Assembly: GCF_014646115.1 (NCBI RefSeq)
Contig: NZ_BMMV01000004.1
Location: forward strand, 124,001 to 188,000
Length of the DNA: 64,000 nucleotides
From: Streptomyces camponoticapitis
Lineage (GTDB): Bacteria > Actinomycetota > Actinomycetes > Streptomycetales > Streptomycetaceae
Reading direction: 5' to 3'
The position numbers were made by a program, and so were the translations under genes. Positions 1 to 8,908 of this stretch are shown here, one piece after another. The notes under the pieces were generated by a model that saw only the letters and a program-made list of their open reading frames with translations, did not search any database and was not told the DNA's origin. The first letter of the stretch is position 1. Every line of letters starts with the position of its first letter.

Positions 1-804
1 CACCACCACGGTCCACCGCAGCATCGACACGAACGCGTCCCAGCCGCCGCCCAGCGCGTCCAGGAAGCCCGGGTCGTCGTCCCCCTCGTCCTTCTTCTCC
101 TTCGTCTCCTCGCTCAGGTCGAGCGTGACCGTCGCCATCGTCGTCCGGTCGGCGAGCGACGCCTGCCTGGCCAGCAGGGATTCCAACTCGGCCTGGCGAT
201 TGTTCAGTTGGGTCTCCAGGGCCACCACGTCCGTGACGTCCTCGGCCCGGTCCATCAGCTCCCGTACGCGGTTCACGCTCGCGCGCTGCGTCGCGATACG
301 GCTCTTCACGTCGACCACCTGCTCGGTGACGTCCTTCGCGTTCGCCGTGCGCGCCAGCAGCTTGCCGGTGCCCGCGAGTTCCTTGAGGACGGAGTCGTAC
401 TCCGCCTCCGGGACCCGCAGCACGACCTTCGAGGTCACGTGTGTGTCGTCGATACGCTCCGTGCTCTCGTCCTCGATCTCGCCGCCCGCCCCGAGCGCGA
501 CCGAACGGGCCGTGGCGAGCGCCTTCGTCACGCTCTTCACCTCCACGGAGAGGGACGCGGTGCGGATCACATGGGTCTTCGCCGGGTCGGCGTCGGCCGC
601 CTCGCCCTTCCCGGCCTGCTGGTCGCCGGCTTCGTACGCCTTGTCGGCGGCCGCCTCCGGGGCGGCGGCCCCCTGCCCGCCCTTCGCCGGCCGGGCCGCG
701 CTGTCGGCCTTCATGTCTCCGCTGTCCGAACCGCCCGCACCGCACCCCGCCAGGGCCAGTGAAGCGGTGAGAAGTGCTGCCGCGAATGCGGGAAGTGCAC
801 GCAT
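1..804 (-). CDS. DUF4349 domain lipoprotein (3' end outside window)
   Basis: Reads leftward from an ATG at 804 and stays open to base 1, so the C-terminus lies outside the window; 268 codons are visible. The N-terminus has a lipobox (LALAGC, Cys20) after a short hydrophobic signal, so the product should be a lipid-anchored extracytoplasmic protein. The middle is a low-complexity Ala/Asp/Lys linker, followed by a region with long helices (about residues 110-240) typical of DUF4349, where a heptad-rich segment mediates coiled-coil interactions. The visible end is hydrophobic (WDAFVSMLRWTVVV), which matches the C-terminal membrane segment seen in DUF4349 proteins. The biochemical role of the family is unknown. 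It is divergent from the heme gene at 1007. Confidence 0.85.
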   Translation of the reverse strand, partial: MRALPAFAAALLTASLALAGCGAGGSDSGDMKADSAARPAKGGQGAAAPEAAADKAYEAGDQQAGKGEAADADPAKTHVIRTASLSVEVKSVTKALATARSVALGAGGEIEDESTERIDDTHVTSKVVLRVPEAEYDSVLKELAGTGKLLARTANAKDVTEQVVDVKSRIATQRASVNRVRELMDRAEDVTDVVALETQLNNRQAELESLLARQASLADRTTMATVTLDLSEETKEKKDEGDDDPGFLDALGGGWDAFVSMLRWTVVV

Positions 805-1006
805 GTCGGTCCCCCCAAAGAAGCCGAGCGCTGATATCGGGGGTTCGACGGACGGGCGGGGGAGCGGGTTGCGCTTTTCCGGTCGCGAAGCGGTCACGGT
901 CGGGACTCGGTACGGACCGGGCGCGAAGGGGCCGCGATGAGCTGCGCCGGACCCGGGTCGACCCGTGCCGGAAAAGGTCCGGAGGTGGTCTGAGAGAGTG
1001 GCAGCC

Positions 1007-2488
1007 ATGGTGAGCAGTCCCGATCACGCGCCCATGCCCGACGCCACAGCTGGGCCGGACGCCCCGCGTACGCCCCATGTCGTCGTCGTCGGGGGCGGCA
1101 TCGCCGGTCTCGCCGCGGCCGACCGGCTGCTCTCCGCCGGGGCCCGTGTGACGCTCCTGGAGGCGACCGACCTCCTCGGCGGCAAACTCCGGGCCGGTGA
1201 GATCGAGGGCGCCCCCGTCGACCTCGGCGCCGAGTCCATGCTCGCGCGCCGCCCCGAGGCCGTCGCCCTCGCCCGCTCCGTGGGGCTCGGTGAGCGCCTC
1301 CAGCCGCCCGCCACGACCTCAGCCTCCGTCTGGTCGCGCGGCGGGCTGCACGCCATGCCCAAGGGCCATGTGATGGGCGTGCCGGCCGACGCCTCGGCCC
1401 TCGCCGGTCTGCTCTCCGCGGAAGGCGTCGCCAGGATCGACGGCGAACGGGACCTCCGCCCGGTGTCCGTCGGCGACGACGTGTCCATCGGCGAGTACGT
1501 CGCGGAGCGGCTGGGGCACGAGGTCGTGGACCGGCTGGTGGAGCCGCTGCTCGGCGGCGTCTACGCGGGCGACGCCTACCGGATCTCCATGCGCGCCGCC
1601 GTCCCCCAGCTCTTCGAGGCGCTCCGCACCCACGACTCGCTGCTCGACGCCGTCCGCGCCGTCCAGGCCAAGGCCGCCGAAAACCCGCGCACCGACGCCG
1701 TGTTCGCCGGTATCGACGGCGGTGTCGGCAGACTGCCGGGCGCCGTCGCGGACGCCGTACGGGCGCGTGGAGGCGACATCCGTACGCAGACGCCCGTCCT
1801 CGCCCTCACCCGCACCGCGGCCGGCTGGGCGGTCCGGACCGAGCGCGAGATCGTCGCCGCCGACGGGGTGGTCCTGGCGAACCCGGCCTGGTCCGCCGCC
1901 GCCCTCCTCGCGCACGAGTCACCCGCCGCGTCCACCGGACTCGCGGAGATCGAGTACGCCTCCATGGCGCTCGTGACGATGGCCTTCCGCCGCGCCGCCC
2001 TCACGGACCTGCCCGGCCTGCCCGACGGCAGCGGCTTCCTCGTACCGCCCGTCGACGGCCGCACCATCAAGGCCGCGACGTTCTCCACCCGTAAGTGGGG
2101 CTGGGTCGACCGGTCGGCGCCGGACCTCTTCGTCCTGCGTACGTCCATCGGCAGGTACGGCGAGGAGGAGCGGCTCCAGCACGAGGACGCCGAACTCGTC
2201 GGGGCGTCCCTGCGCGACCTCGGCGCGGCCACCGGACTGGCCGCGCGGCCCGTGGCCACCGAGGTGACCCGGTGGATCGGCGGCCTGCCCCAGTACCCGG
2301 TGGGCCACCCCGCGCGCGTCGCCCGCATCCGGGAGGCCGTCGCCGAACTTCCCGCACTGCGCGTCTGCGGCGCCCCGTACGACGGCGTCGGCATCCCCGC
2401 CTGTATCGCGAGCGCCCGGCGCGCCGCCGACGAGATCATGGCGACACCGACCCTGGCGCGGGGCACCCATCGGGACGCGGGAGAATAG
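1007..2488 (+). CDS. hemY: FAD-dependent coproporphyrinogen/protoporphyrinogen oxidase (HemY/CgoX)
   Basis: 493 aa. The N-terminus carries the dinucleotide-binding motif [16 protein letters not shown], followed by an acidic residue at the end of the second beta strand ([11 protein letters not shown]), as in FAD amine-oxidase-fold porphyrinogen oxidases. The C-terminus contains the second FAD contact ([20 protein letters not shown]). In actinobacteria this enzyme oxidises coproporphyrinogen III to coproporphyrin III. The hemQ gene 4 nt downstream supports the coproporphyrin-dependent route and one transcription unit. I chose the ATG at 1007; an in-frame GTG-free extension to 965 lacks a ribosome site, and a second ATG at 1034 is possible. 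Often annotated hemG. Confidence 0.95.
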   Translation: MVSSPDHAPMPDATAGPDAPRTPHVVVVGGGIAGLAAADRLLSAGARVTLLEATDLLGGKLRAGEIEGAPVDLGAESMLARRPEAVALARSVGLGERLQPPATTSASVWSRGGLHAMPKGHVMGVPADASALAGLLSAEGVARIDGERDLRPVSVGDDVSIGEYVAERLGHEVVDRLVEPLLGGVYAGDAYRISMRAAVPQLFEALRTHDSLLDAVRAVQAKAAENPRTDAVFAGIDGGVGRLPGAVADAVRARGGDIRTQTPVLALTRTAAGWAVRTEREIVAADGVVLANPAWSAAALLAHESPAASTGLAEIEYASMALVTMAFRRAALTDLPGLPDGSGFLVPPVDGRTIKAATFSTRKWGWVDRSAPDLFVLRTSIGRYGEEERLQHEDAELVGASLRDLGAATGLAARPVATEVTRWIGGLPQYPVGHPARVARIREAVAELPALRVCGAPYDGVGIPACIASARRAADEIMATPTLARGTHRDAGE

Positions 2489-2492
2489 CGGT

Positions 2493-3209
2493 ATGACTTC
2501 CGCACCAGACAAGACCCCCAACGCGGGCAAGAAGGCCAAGGACCTCAACGACGTGATCCGCTACACGCTGTGGTCCGTCTTCAAGCTGCGCGATCTGCTG
2601 CCGGAGGACCGGGCCGGTTACGCCGACGAGGTCCAGGAGCTGTTCGACCAGCTCGCCGCCAAGGACATCACCGTGCGCGGCACGTACGACGTGTCCGGGC
2701 TGCGCGCCGACGCCGACCTGATGATCTGGTGGCACGCGGGGACCGCGGACGAACTCCAGGGTGCGTACAACCTCTTCCGCCGCACGAAGCTCGGCCGCAC
2801 GCTCGACCCCGTCTGGTCGAACATGGCGCTGCACCGCCCCGCCGAGTTCAACAAGTCGCACGTACCGGCCTTCCTGGCCGACGAGAAGGCGCGCGACTAC
2901 GTCAGCGTCTACCCCTTCGTGCGCTCGTACGACTGGTATCTGCTGCCCGAGGAGGAGCGGCGTACGATGCTCGCCGACCACGGAAAGATGGCCCGTGGAT
3001 ATCCGGACGTCCGCGCCAACACCGTGTCATCCTTCTCGCTCGGTGACTACGAGTGGATTCTCGCCTTCGAGGCCGACGAACTGGACCGGATCGTCGACCT
3101 GATGCGTCATCTGCGGGGTTCGAAGGCACGGCTGTACGTACGGGAAGAGGTGCCGTTCTACACGGGCCGCCGGAAGTCGGTCGCGGACCTGGTCGACGGA
3201 CTCGCCTGA
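2493..3209 (+). CDS. hemQ: Coproheme decarboxylase HemQ (ChdC)
   Basis: 238 aa, the normal length for the chlorite-dismutase-like HemQ family. It converts coproheme to heme b by two oxidative decarboxylations using hydrogen peroxide. Visible landmarks are the [10 protein letters not shown] motif with the catalytic tyrosine candidate Tyr140 and the downstream [10 protein letters not shown] motif, whose His163 is the expected proximal heme ligand. There is no signal peptide, so the protein is cytosolic. It starts 4 nt after the hemY stop, so the two are almost certainly cotranscribed. A hairpin immediately after the stop ends the unit. Confidence 0.96.
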   Translation: MTSAPDKTPNAGKKAKDLNDVIRYTLWSVFKLRDLLPEDRAGYADEVQELFDQLAAKDITVRGTYDVSGLRADADLMIWWHAGTADELQGAYNLFRRTKLGRTLDPVWSNMALHRPAEFNKSHVPAFLADEKARDYVSVYPFVRSYDWYLLPEEERRTMLADHGKMARGYPDVRANTVSSFSLGDYEWILAFEADELDRIVDLMRHLRGSKARLYVREEVPFYTGRRKSVADLVDGLA

Positions 3210-3253
3210 TCACGCTTGATCCACAGGCGCGGACCGTGATCCGCGTAGCGTGA
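3210..3253 (+). terminator. Hairpin after hemQ
   Basis: Two nested arms: TCACGCT (3210-3216) pairs with AGCGTGA (3247-3253), and inside it CGCGGA (3228-3233) pairs with TCCGCG (3240-3245). The outer arm begins one base after the hemQ stop codon. No T tract follows, which is usual in Streptomyces. Confidence 0.5.
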
Positions 3254-3545
3254 GCGCACAACTGCATGACGACCGGGTCCGCCCTCGGGTGGCCCGGCCG
3301 TCCCACCCGGAAGATCAGACGACCGGCGGCAGCCCGCGGCCGGAACTCTCGTCCAGCGACACCGGGTCCGGCTCCGGGCCGCACCGGTCGCCGACCTGCG
3401 CAGACGCGGTGAATCTCGGGGAAGTTCGGCTTTCTTCCCCGTACTTGCCCGCGCTTCGCCGATCGCGACCGGTGGGCCCGGAGTTGTGCTTGCGAGGGCG
3501 CTCCGGGGAGCGCGGGACCGGGACAGTACAGAAGCGGAGCGTGCC
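3210..3545. other. 336-bp intergenic stretch without a gene
   Basis: Apart from the hairpin at 3210-3253 I see no coding sequence with good codon use, no repeat and no clear promoter. The short open frames here lack ribosome sites and family resemblance. It should carry the promoter of the DinB-like gene at 3546. Confidence 0.5.
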
Positions 3546-4058
3546 ATGACCACGAGCGGTGACCTGCTCATCGACGCCTTCGACCGGATCCGTCACACCG
3601 TCCACGAGGTGGTCGACGGACTCTCCCCCGAGGCGCTCGCCGTACGCATCGACGACGGGGCGAACTCCATCGCCTGGCTCGTCTGGCACCTCACCCGGAT
3701 CCAGGACGATCACGTCGCCGATGTCGCGGGGACGGACGAGGTGTGGATCGCGCAGGACTGGACGGGCCGGTTCGAACTGCCCTTCTCGCGGCACGCGACG
3801 GGGTACGGACACTCGCCCAAGGACGTGGCGGCGGTCGGCGGGATCACGGGGGAGGCGCTGGTGGAGTACCACGACGCCGTTCACGAGCAGACCGTCTCGT
3901 ACATCAGGACGCTTGAGGACGCCGACTACGCACGCGTCGTGGACCGGAACTGGGTGCCGGCCGTGACCCTCGGCGTGCGGCTGGTCAGCGTCGTCTCGGA
4001 CGATCTCCAGCACGTCGGCCAGGCCGCGTTCATCAAGGGCTGGCTGCTGCGGCCCTAA
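3546..4058 (+). CDS. DinB-like (DUF664) four-helix protein
   Basis: 170 aa, cytosolic. The sequence fits the DinB/YfiT fold: a metal site made of three histidines, seen here as His48 and His56 in WHLTRIQDDH and His156 in DLQHVGQ near the C-terminus. In actinobacteria this superfamily contains mycothiol-dependent transferases, so a thiol-transfer role is a reasonable inference but not shown. The ATG at 3546 follows GGAG at suitable distance; the longer frame from 3486 has no support. Its stop overlaps the last bases of the convergent LysR gene by 4 nt. Confidence 0.85.
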   Translation: MTTSGDLLIDAFDRIRHTVHEVVDGLSPEALAVRIDDGANSIAWLVWHLTRIQDDHVADVAGTDEVWIAQDWTGRFELPFSRHATGYGHSPKDVAAVGGITGEALVEYHDAVHEQTVSYIRTLEDADYARVVDRNWVPAVTLGVRLVSVVSDDLQHVGQAAFIKGWLLRP

Positions 4059-4972
4059 GGCCTGTCCACGGTCTCCGGCGCCTCGTCCGCCTCCGGGTGT
4101 GTCAGGTAGGAGAGCAGTTCCCGGGCCGCCGGGCCGGTGCGTCGCTCCTCGGGGACGGCCGCCGAGACCTCCCAGAGGCCGGTCTCCGCCCCGGCGAGCG
4201 GCACCGTACTGAGCGCGGCGGCCTCGCCCTTGCGGGCGATCGGGCGGGGCACCACGGCGATGCCGAGGCCGTGCCCGACGAGTTCGATCAGACTGTGCAC
4301 GTCGTTGACCTCCAGGGCCACCCGCCGTTCGACGTCCACGGCCTCGAAGGCCCGGTCCGTGAGGCCACGGGCTCCCCAGTCCTGGTGGAAGTCCACGAAC
4401 ACCTCGTCGGCGAGATCGGCCCACCGCGTCCCGGCGGCCCCCGCGAGCCGGTGACCGGGGTGGCAGAGCAGCACCATCGGCTCGCCGGCCAGCCGGATCA
4501 GCCGGACCCCCTCCGGTACGGCCCCGGACACGACGACGAACGCCAGGTCCAGCCGCCCCTCCGCGACATCGTCCACGAGGGACGCGGACCCCGCCTGCCT
4601 CAGCCGTATCTCCACGTCGGGGTGCTCGGACCGGAAACGCGCGAGGAGGCCGGGGACGTGCACACCGGTGACGCACTGCTCGGTGCCGACGGCCAGCGTG
4701 CCGCGCATCAGCCCCTGTACGGCGGCGACCGCCTCCTTGCCCGCCCGTACGCTCGCCAGCGCGCGCGAGGCCTCCACGAGCAGCGCGCGGCCGGCGCCGG
4801 TCAGCTCCACCCTGCGGGTGGACCGTACGAAGAGCGGGGCGCCCAGCTCGCGTTCGAGCGCGCGCACGGAGGCCGAGAGGCCCGACTGGGAGACCAGCAG
4901 CCGCTGGGCGGCCCTGGTGAAGTGCCGCTCTTCCGCGACGGCGACGAAGTACTCGAGATGACGGAGTTCCAC
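4055..4972 (-). CDS. LysR-family transcriptional regulator
   Basis: 305 aa from the GTG at 4972. The N-terminal winged helix-turn-helix is clear (VELRHLEYFVAVAEE, then LLVSQSGLSASVRALE), followed by the substrate-binding periplasmic-protein-like domain. The protein probably controls the divergent aldo/keto reductase at 5139 in response to a small ligand. An upstream GTG at 5011 would add 13 residues but lies inside the 9-bp dyad that looks like its operator, and the family normally starts at the VELRHLEYF position, so I prefer 4972. The C-terminus is convergent with the DinB-like gene. Confidence 0.93.
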   Translation of the reverse strand: MELRHLEYFVAVAEERHFTRAAQRLLVSQSGLSASVRALERELGAPLFVRSTRRVELTGAGRALLVEASRALASVRAGKEAVAAVQGLMRGTLAVGTEQCVTGVHVPGLLARFRSEHPDVEIRLRQAGSASLVDDVAEGRLDLAFVVVSGAVPEGVRLIRLAGEPMVLLCHPGHRLAGAAGTRWADLADEVFVDFHQDWGARGLTDRAFEAVDVERRVALEVNDVHSLIELVGHGLGIAVVPRPIARKGEAAALSTVPLAGAETGLWEVSAAVPEERRTGPAARELLSYLTHPEADEAPETVDRP

Positions 4973-5008
4973 GGACGGCAGCCTAGGCGAGAACCTCCGT
5001 GTACCGGG

Positions 5009-5037
5009 CACATTGAGAAGCCCGAGCGCTCAATGTG
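5009..5037. promoter_or_regulatory. LysR-type operator between divergent genes
   Basis: Perfect 9-bp inverted repeat CACATTGAG (5009-5017) and CTCAATGTG (5029-5037), separated by 11 nt. Position, symmetry and spacing fit a LysR-family recognition site serving both the regulator gene and the divergent reductase gene. Confidence 0.7.
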
Positions 5038-5138
5038 TTCGTTTTCTTCTATTGGACGCCTTGTCGGGGACGGGGCGAGACTGTCCCAGGCCCGCCGGAA
5101 CCGGCCGGTCGCAGCCGCGGCAAGGAGTGCGTCAGACC

Positions 5139-5996
5139 ATGAAGACCCGTCGTATCGGCACTGTCGAAGTCAGCTCGATCGGGCTGGGCGGAATGCCGAT
5201 GTCGATCGAGGGACGGCCCGACGAGGCCCGTTCCGTCGCCACCATCCACGCGGCGCTGGACGCCGGCGTGACGTTCATCGACACGGCGGACGCCTACCAC
5301 CTGCTCGCCACCGACGTGGGCCACAACGAATCCCTGATCGCCAAGGCGCTGGCCTCCCACAGCGGCGGCTCCGAGGTCCTGGTGGCCACCAAGGGCGGCC
5401 ATCTGCGGCCCGGTGACGGCTCCTGGACGCTGAACGGCTCGCCGGAGTACATCAAGCGCGCCTGCGAACAGTCGCTCCGCAGGCTCGGGGTGGAGTCGAT
5501 AGGGCTGTACCAGTTCCACCGCCCCGACCCGAAGGTGCCGTACGAGGAGTCCGTCGGCGCCCTGCGCGAACTGCTCGACGAGGGCAAGATCCAGCAGGCC
5601 GGCATATCCAACGCCACCCCGGAGCGGATCCGCGCGGCCGACGAGATCCTGGGCGGCCGGCTCGTCTCCGTACAGAACCAGTTCTCGCCGGCGTTCCGTT
5701 CCAGCGAGCCGGAGCTCGACCTCTGTACGGAGCTGGGGATCGCGTTCCTTCCGTGGAGCCCGTTCGGCGGCATCAAGAACGCGGCCGGACTCGGCTCCTC
5801 CTACGCCGCGTTCAACCGCGTCGCCGAGGCCCACGGAGTGAGCCCCCAGCGCGTCTGCCTGGCCTGGATGCTGGCGAAGTCGCCCGTCGTGGTGCCGATC
5901 CCGGGCTCCAGCCGCCCCGAGACCATCACCGACTCGGTCGGCGCGGCGGACCTCGCGCTCACCCCCGCCGAGGTGGCGGAGCTGGACGCGGCCTGA
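5139..5996 (+). CDS. Aldo/keto reductase
   Basis: 285 aa TIM-barrel oxidoreductase that should reduce an aldehyde or ketone with NADPH. The catalytic tetrad is complete: Asp48 and Tyr53 in FIDTADAY, Lys85 in VATKGG, and His127 in LYQFHRP. The C-terminal nucleotide-binding segment (PIPGSSRPE) is also present. The ATG at 5139 has AAGGAG 11 nt upstream; the frame extends 42 codons further but has no support. It is divergent from the LysR gene with the dyad between them, so it is probably the target of that regulator. The substrate cannot be told from the sequence. Confidence 0.93.
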   Translation: MKTRRIGTVEVSSIGLGGMPMSIEGRPDEARSVATIHAALDAGVTFIDTADAYHLLATDVGHNESLIAKALASHSGGSEVLVATKGGHLRPGDGSWTLNGSPEYIKRACEQSLRRLGVESIGLYQFHRPDPKVPYEESVGALRELLDEGKIQQAGISNATPERIRAADEILGGRLVSVQNQFSPAFRSSEPELDLCTELGIAFLPWSPFGGIKNAAGLGSSYAAFNRVAEAHGVSPQRVCLAWMLAKSPVVVPIPGSSRPETITDSVGAADLALTPAEVAELDAA

Positions 5997-6070
5997 CCGC
6001 CGGCTCACAACAGCCCCTGAGGCGCCTGTCCGCGTTCGCCGCCGACGGGAAGTGGGAAAAGCCGCCGTTG

Positions 6071-6098
6071 CCAGGCCCTGCCGTCCGGCAGGGCCTGG
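6071..6098. terminator. Bidirectional terminator hairpin
   Basis: Perfect 12-bp stem CCAGGCCCTGCC / GGCAGGGCCTGG with a 4-nt GTCC loop, between the convergent reductase and peptidase genes; it ends 8 nt before the peptidase stop codon. Confidence 0.8.
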
Positions 6099-6105
6099 CC
6101 CGGTG

Positions 6106-7767
6106 TCAGAGCTGAATGCCCGGGTTCAGCCGGCGCCGCAGCTCGGAACGGGTCTCGTCCGCGTCCAGCGACACCGGGTTGGGCTCCGCGTGCGGTTTGC
6201 ACTCCGTCCGACGCGCCGGTGTCTTTCCGGCCAGCAGATACGCCTCGACGTGGTCGTTGACGCACGCGTTGGGGCCGCCCGCGATGCCGTGCGTGCCCGC
6301 GTCGCGCTCGGTTACCAGTACCGCACCGGACAGGCGCCGTTGCAGCTCCAGCGCGCCCGGGTACGGCGTCGCCGCGTCCCGTTCGGCGGCCAGGATCAGT
6401 GTCGGCGGCAGCTCACCGGGCGCGGTGCGGATGTCGACGGGGCGCTGGCGCGGCGCCGGCCAGTAGGCGCACGGCAGATTCATCCACGCGTTGTCCCAGG
6501 TCTCGAACGGGGCCTGCCCGGCGAGTTCGGTGTTGTCGCGGTCCCACACCTTCCAGTCCGTCGGCCACGGCGCGTCGTTGCACTCCACGGCGGTGTAGAC
6601 GGCGTTGCCGTTCTCGTTGTCCACGGCCGCGGCCGGCTGCGGTGTGGCCTGGTCGACCAGGGGCTTGGGGTTGCCCTTCAGGAACTCCGAGAGGGCCGTC
6701 GCGCGCATCGCCCAGTAGTCGTCGTAGTAACCCGCCCCGAGCATCGCCGCGTGCAGCTGGCCGGGGCCGACCTTGCCGCCCGCGGGCTTGTGCGCGACCG
6801 CCGCCCGTACGCGCTCGTAACTGCGCTGCACCTCATCGGGCGTGGCACCGAGGCGGTACGTCGCGTCGTGCTTGGCGACCCAGGCCCGGAAGTCCGCCCA
6901 GCGCTGCTCGAAGGCGAAGGACTGGTCGAGGTTGTTGCGGTACCAGATCTGCTCCGGGTCCGGGTTGACGGCGGAGTCGAAGACCATCCGGCGTACGTGG
7001 GTCGGGAAGAGCGAGGCGTAGAGCGCGCCGAAGTACGTTCCGTAGGAGGAGCCCATGAAGGTCAGCTTCTTCTCGCCGAGGGCGGCCCGCAGGACGTCGA
7101 GGTCGCGGGCGTTGTTCAGCGACGTGTAGTGGCGCAGGGTCTCTCCCGCGTTGCGGGCGCAGCCCTGTGCGTACGCCTTGGCGCGCGAGATCCGCTCCCT
7201 CTTGAACGACTCCGAGGGGTATGTCGGCGCGGGGGTGGGGGCCTTCGCGAAGTCCGCGGCGTTCTGGCAGGACAGCGGCGCGGAGCGGCCGACGCCGCGC
7301 GGGGCGTAGCCGACGACGTCGTACGCCGCCGCGATCCGCTTCCACTCGGGCAGGCCGGCCGCCAGCGGGAAAGCCATGCTGGAGGCGCCGGGGCCGCCGG
7401 GGTTGTAGACCAGGGCGCCCTGGCGGGCGACGGTCTCCACGGCCTTGCCGTCGCCGCCGGCGGCGCCCGTCTTGCCCGACGCCTTCACGCGGCTGACCGT
7501 GAGCCGGATCCGCTCGCCGTCGGGCCGGGCGTAGTCGAGGGGCACCTCGACCGTGCCGCAGGTGAGGGGAGCGGGCAGCATCTCCGCCTTGGGGCAGGTA
7601 CGGAACCTGATCCCGGCGGCGGCGGCGCGCTTGGCGGCGACGACCGCGCCGCGCTCCTCGGACGAGGCGCCGGCGAAGTCCGCGCCGCCCGCCGGGGCGG
7701 CGGAGAGGGTGGACAGGACCAAGGAGCCGAGGGTGGCCAGGGCCCCGTACTTCGCAACTGCTCTCAT
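6106..7767 (-). CDS. Secreted alpha/beta-hydrolase peptidase (tripeptidyl aminopeptidase family, S33)
   Basis: 553 aa. The N-terminus (about residues 1-30) is a Sec signal peptide ending near APAGGA. The body is an alpha/beta hydrolase of the Streptomyces tripeptidyl aminopeptidase/SlpD-SlpE group: YNPGGPGASS oxyanion region, nucleophile in GSSYGTY, acid in AAERDAATPY and histidine in DAGTHGIAG. The TAP-like C-terminal domain is present. It should release tripeptides or dipeptides from extracellular peptides. The ATG at 7767 has AAGGGA 8 nt upstream; a frame running to 8022 is unsupported. Stop lies 8 nt from the terminator. Confidence 0.93.
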   Translation of the reverse strand: MRAVAKYGALATLGSLVLSTLSAAPAGGADFAGASSEERGAVVAAKRAAAAGIRFRTCPKAEMLPAPLTCGTVEVPLDYARPDGERIRLTVSRVKASGKTGAAGGDGKAVETVARQGALVYNPGGPGASSMAFPLAAGLPEWKRIAAAYDVVGYAPRGVGRSAPLSCQNAADFAKAPTPAPTYPSESFKRERISRAKAYAQGCARNAGETLRHYTSLNNARDLDVLRAALGEKKLTFMGSSYGTYFGALYASLFPTHVRRMVFDSAVNPDPEQIWYRNNLDQSFAFEQRWADFRAWVAKHDATYRLGATPDEVQRSYERVRAAVAHKPAGGKVGPGQLHAAMLGAGYYDDYWAMRATALSEFLKGNPKPLVDQATPQPAAAVDNENGNAVYTAVECNDAPWPTDWKVWDRDNTELAGQAPFETWDNAWMNLPCAYWPAPRQRPVDIRTAPGELPPTLILAAERDAATPYPGALELQRRLSGAVLVTERDAGTHGIAGGPNACVNDHVEAYLLAGKTPARRTECKPHAEPNPVSLDADETRSELRRRLNPGIQL

Positions 7768-7925
7768 CGCTTTCCCTTCAGGCGTGCCGCGGTGGGGGAA
7801 GGCGATCATCTCCGGCGCTGCCGGCATGTAAAGGATCTGTGAGCGGTGTCGGGGCGTGTGACTCCGATGCGTCATACAGTCACTCAATAGGCCCGTTCGG
7901 GGTGCGGGACCGGGCCGAGCGTGCT

Positions 7926-7948
7926 CCCCGCGCGGGCCGGCCGCGGGG
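7926..7948 (-). terminator. Hairpin after the DUF692 unit
   Basis: CCCCGCG (7926-7932) pairs with CGCGGGG (7942-7948) across a 9-nt loop, a few bases beyond the stop of the Gly/Cys-tail protein gene. Confidence 0.5.
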
Positions 7949-7954
7949 TGCCGT

Positions 7955-8902
7955 TCAGCCTCCGCCGCCTCCCCCTCCGCAGCCTCCGCCGCCCCCGCAT
8001 CCGCCACCACCGCCGGAACCACCGCCCCCGCCGCAGCCCGACCCTCCGGAGCTGCCGCAACCGCCGCCTCCCGAGGCCCCGCAGCCGCCGGATCCTCCTG
8101 AACTGCCGTCGGCGAAGCCCGCGCTCGCGCACCACTCCACCGTCGCGACGGCCAGATGCGACGCCGGCTGGAAGTCCCGTCCGGGCCGCATGCGCGTCGC
8201 GACCAGGAGCTGTTCCCGCAACAGGGTGTCCGGCAGCCCCATCGGGCCGTCCAGGGCGACCAGATGGGCCGGCGTGGTGATGTGGGTGTGGCGCGTACGG
8301 AACTCCGCCCGCGCCTTCACCCCGGCGGTGCTGAGCCGCCTCTTGGCCAGGATGGCGCAGACGAGTCCGGAGAAGACCCCGATGAACGCGAGGGGCAGGG
8401 TCGGGATGACCGCCAGCGAGCCGGAGCTCACGAGCGCGACGATGGTCAGCGGTATGAGCGGCAGGCACACGATCGCCTGGGCCATCCCCCAGTACACCCA
8501 CACGCGGGCCTTCCCGGCCGGGATCAGCAGACCACGAGCGGCCAGGGAGTCGCCGACGTCCTGTACGGCGCGGCTGCGCATCACCGCGAGGCGCAGCGAG
8601 TGCAGGGCGCCGTGCGGCGCGCGGGCGTGCTCCTGGAGGACGGCGTGTTCCACCGGGTCGCGGGCGACATCGCCGTACACGGCGACGATGCCGGGTCCGC
8701 CGATACCCAGCCGCCCGTCCGAGTGCATGGCGACGATGGCGGTCTCGGCGACCCGGCCCGGGCCGCCGCCGAGGAAGGCGGCGTCCATGAGGTCGTGGAT
8801 CTCCGGGGTGCCGCCGCGCGAGCGAAGTCTGACCACTCCGACGATCAGCGAGACGAAGGACAGACCGACGGCGATCTGAACCAGGGCCGCGAGCAGGTCC
8901 AT
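7955..8902 (-). CDS. TIGR04222-type membrane protein with Gly/Cys-rich C-terminal tail
   Basis: 315 aa. There is an N-terminal hydrophobic segment (residues 3-25), a soluble domain (30-135) and a hydrophobic hairpin (about 138-185). The protein ends in a tail of about 55 residues that is almost only Gly and Ser, with cysteines at 258, 274, 282, 290, 302 and 308. This layout matches the actinobacterial family called TIGR04222. The gene begins 6 nt after the DUF692 gene ends and must be cotranscribed with it. DUF692 enzymes are multinuclear iron oxygenases that modify cysteines in peptides, so the tail is a candidate substrate. That link is inference. No peptidase or export gene for a released peptide is adjacent. 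Function otherwise unknown. Confidence 0.85.
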   Translation of the reverse strand: MDLLAALVQIAVGLSFVSLIVGVVRLRSRGGTPEIHDLMDAAFLGGGPGRVAETAIVAMHSDGRLGIGGPGIVAVYGDVARDPVEHAVLQEHARAPHGALHSLRLAVMRSRAVQDVGDSLAARGLLIPAGKARVWVYWGMAQAIVCLPLIPLTIVALVSSGSLAVIPTLPLAFIGVFSGLVCAILAKRRLSTAGVKARAEFRTRHTHITTPAHLVALDGPMGLPDTLLREQLLVATRMRPGRDFQPASHLAVATVEWCASAGFADGSSGGSGGCGASGGGGCGSSGGSGCGGGGGSGGGGGCGGGGGCGGGGGGG

Positions 8903-8908
8903 GGCCGG

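Noticed and set aside
125..940. Plus-strand open frame opposite the DUF4349 gene
   Set aside because: The minus strand carries a lipobox signal peptide and the DUF4349 pattern; the plus frame has none.
4973..5011. Longer LysR protein starting at GTG 5011
   Set aside because: The codon sits inside the 9-bp dyad and the family start is at 4972.
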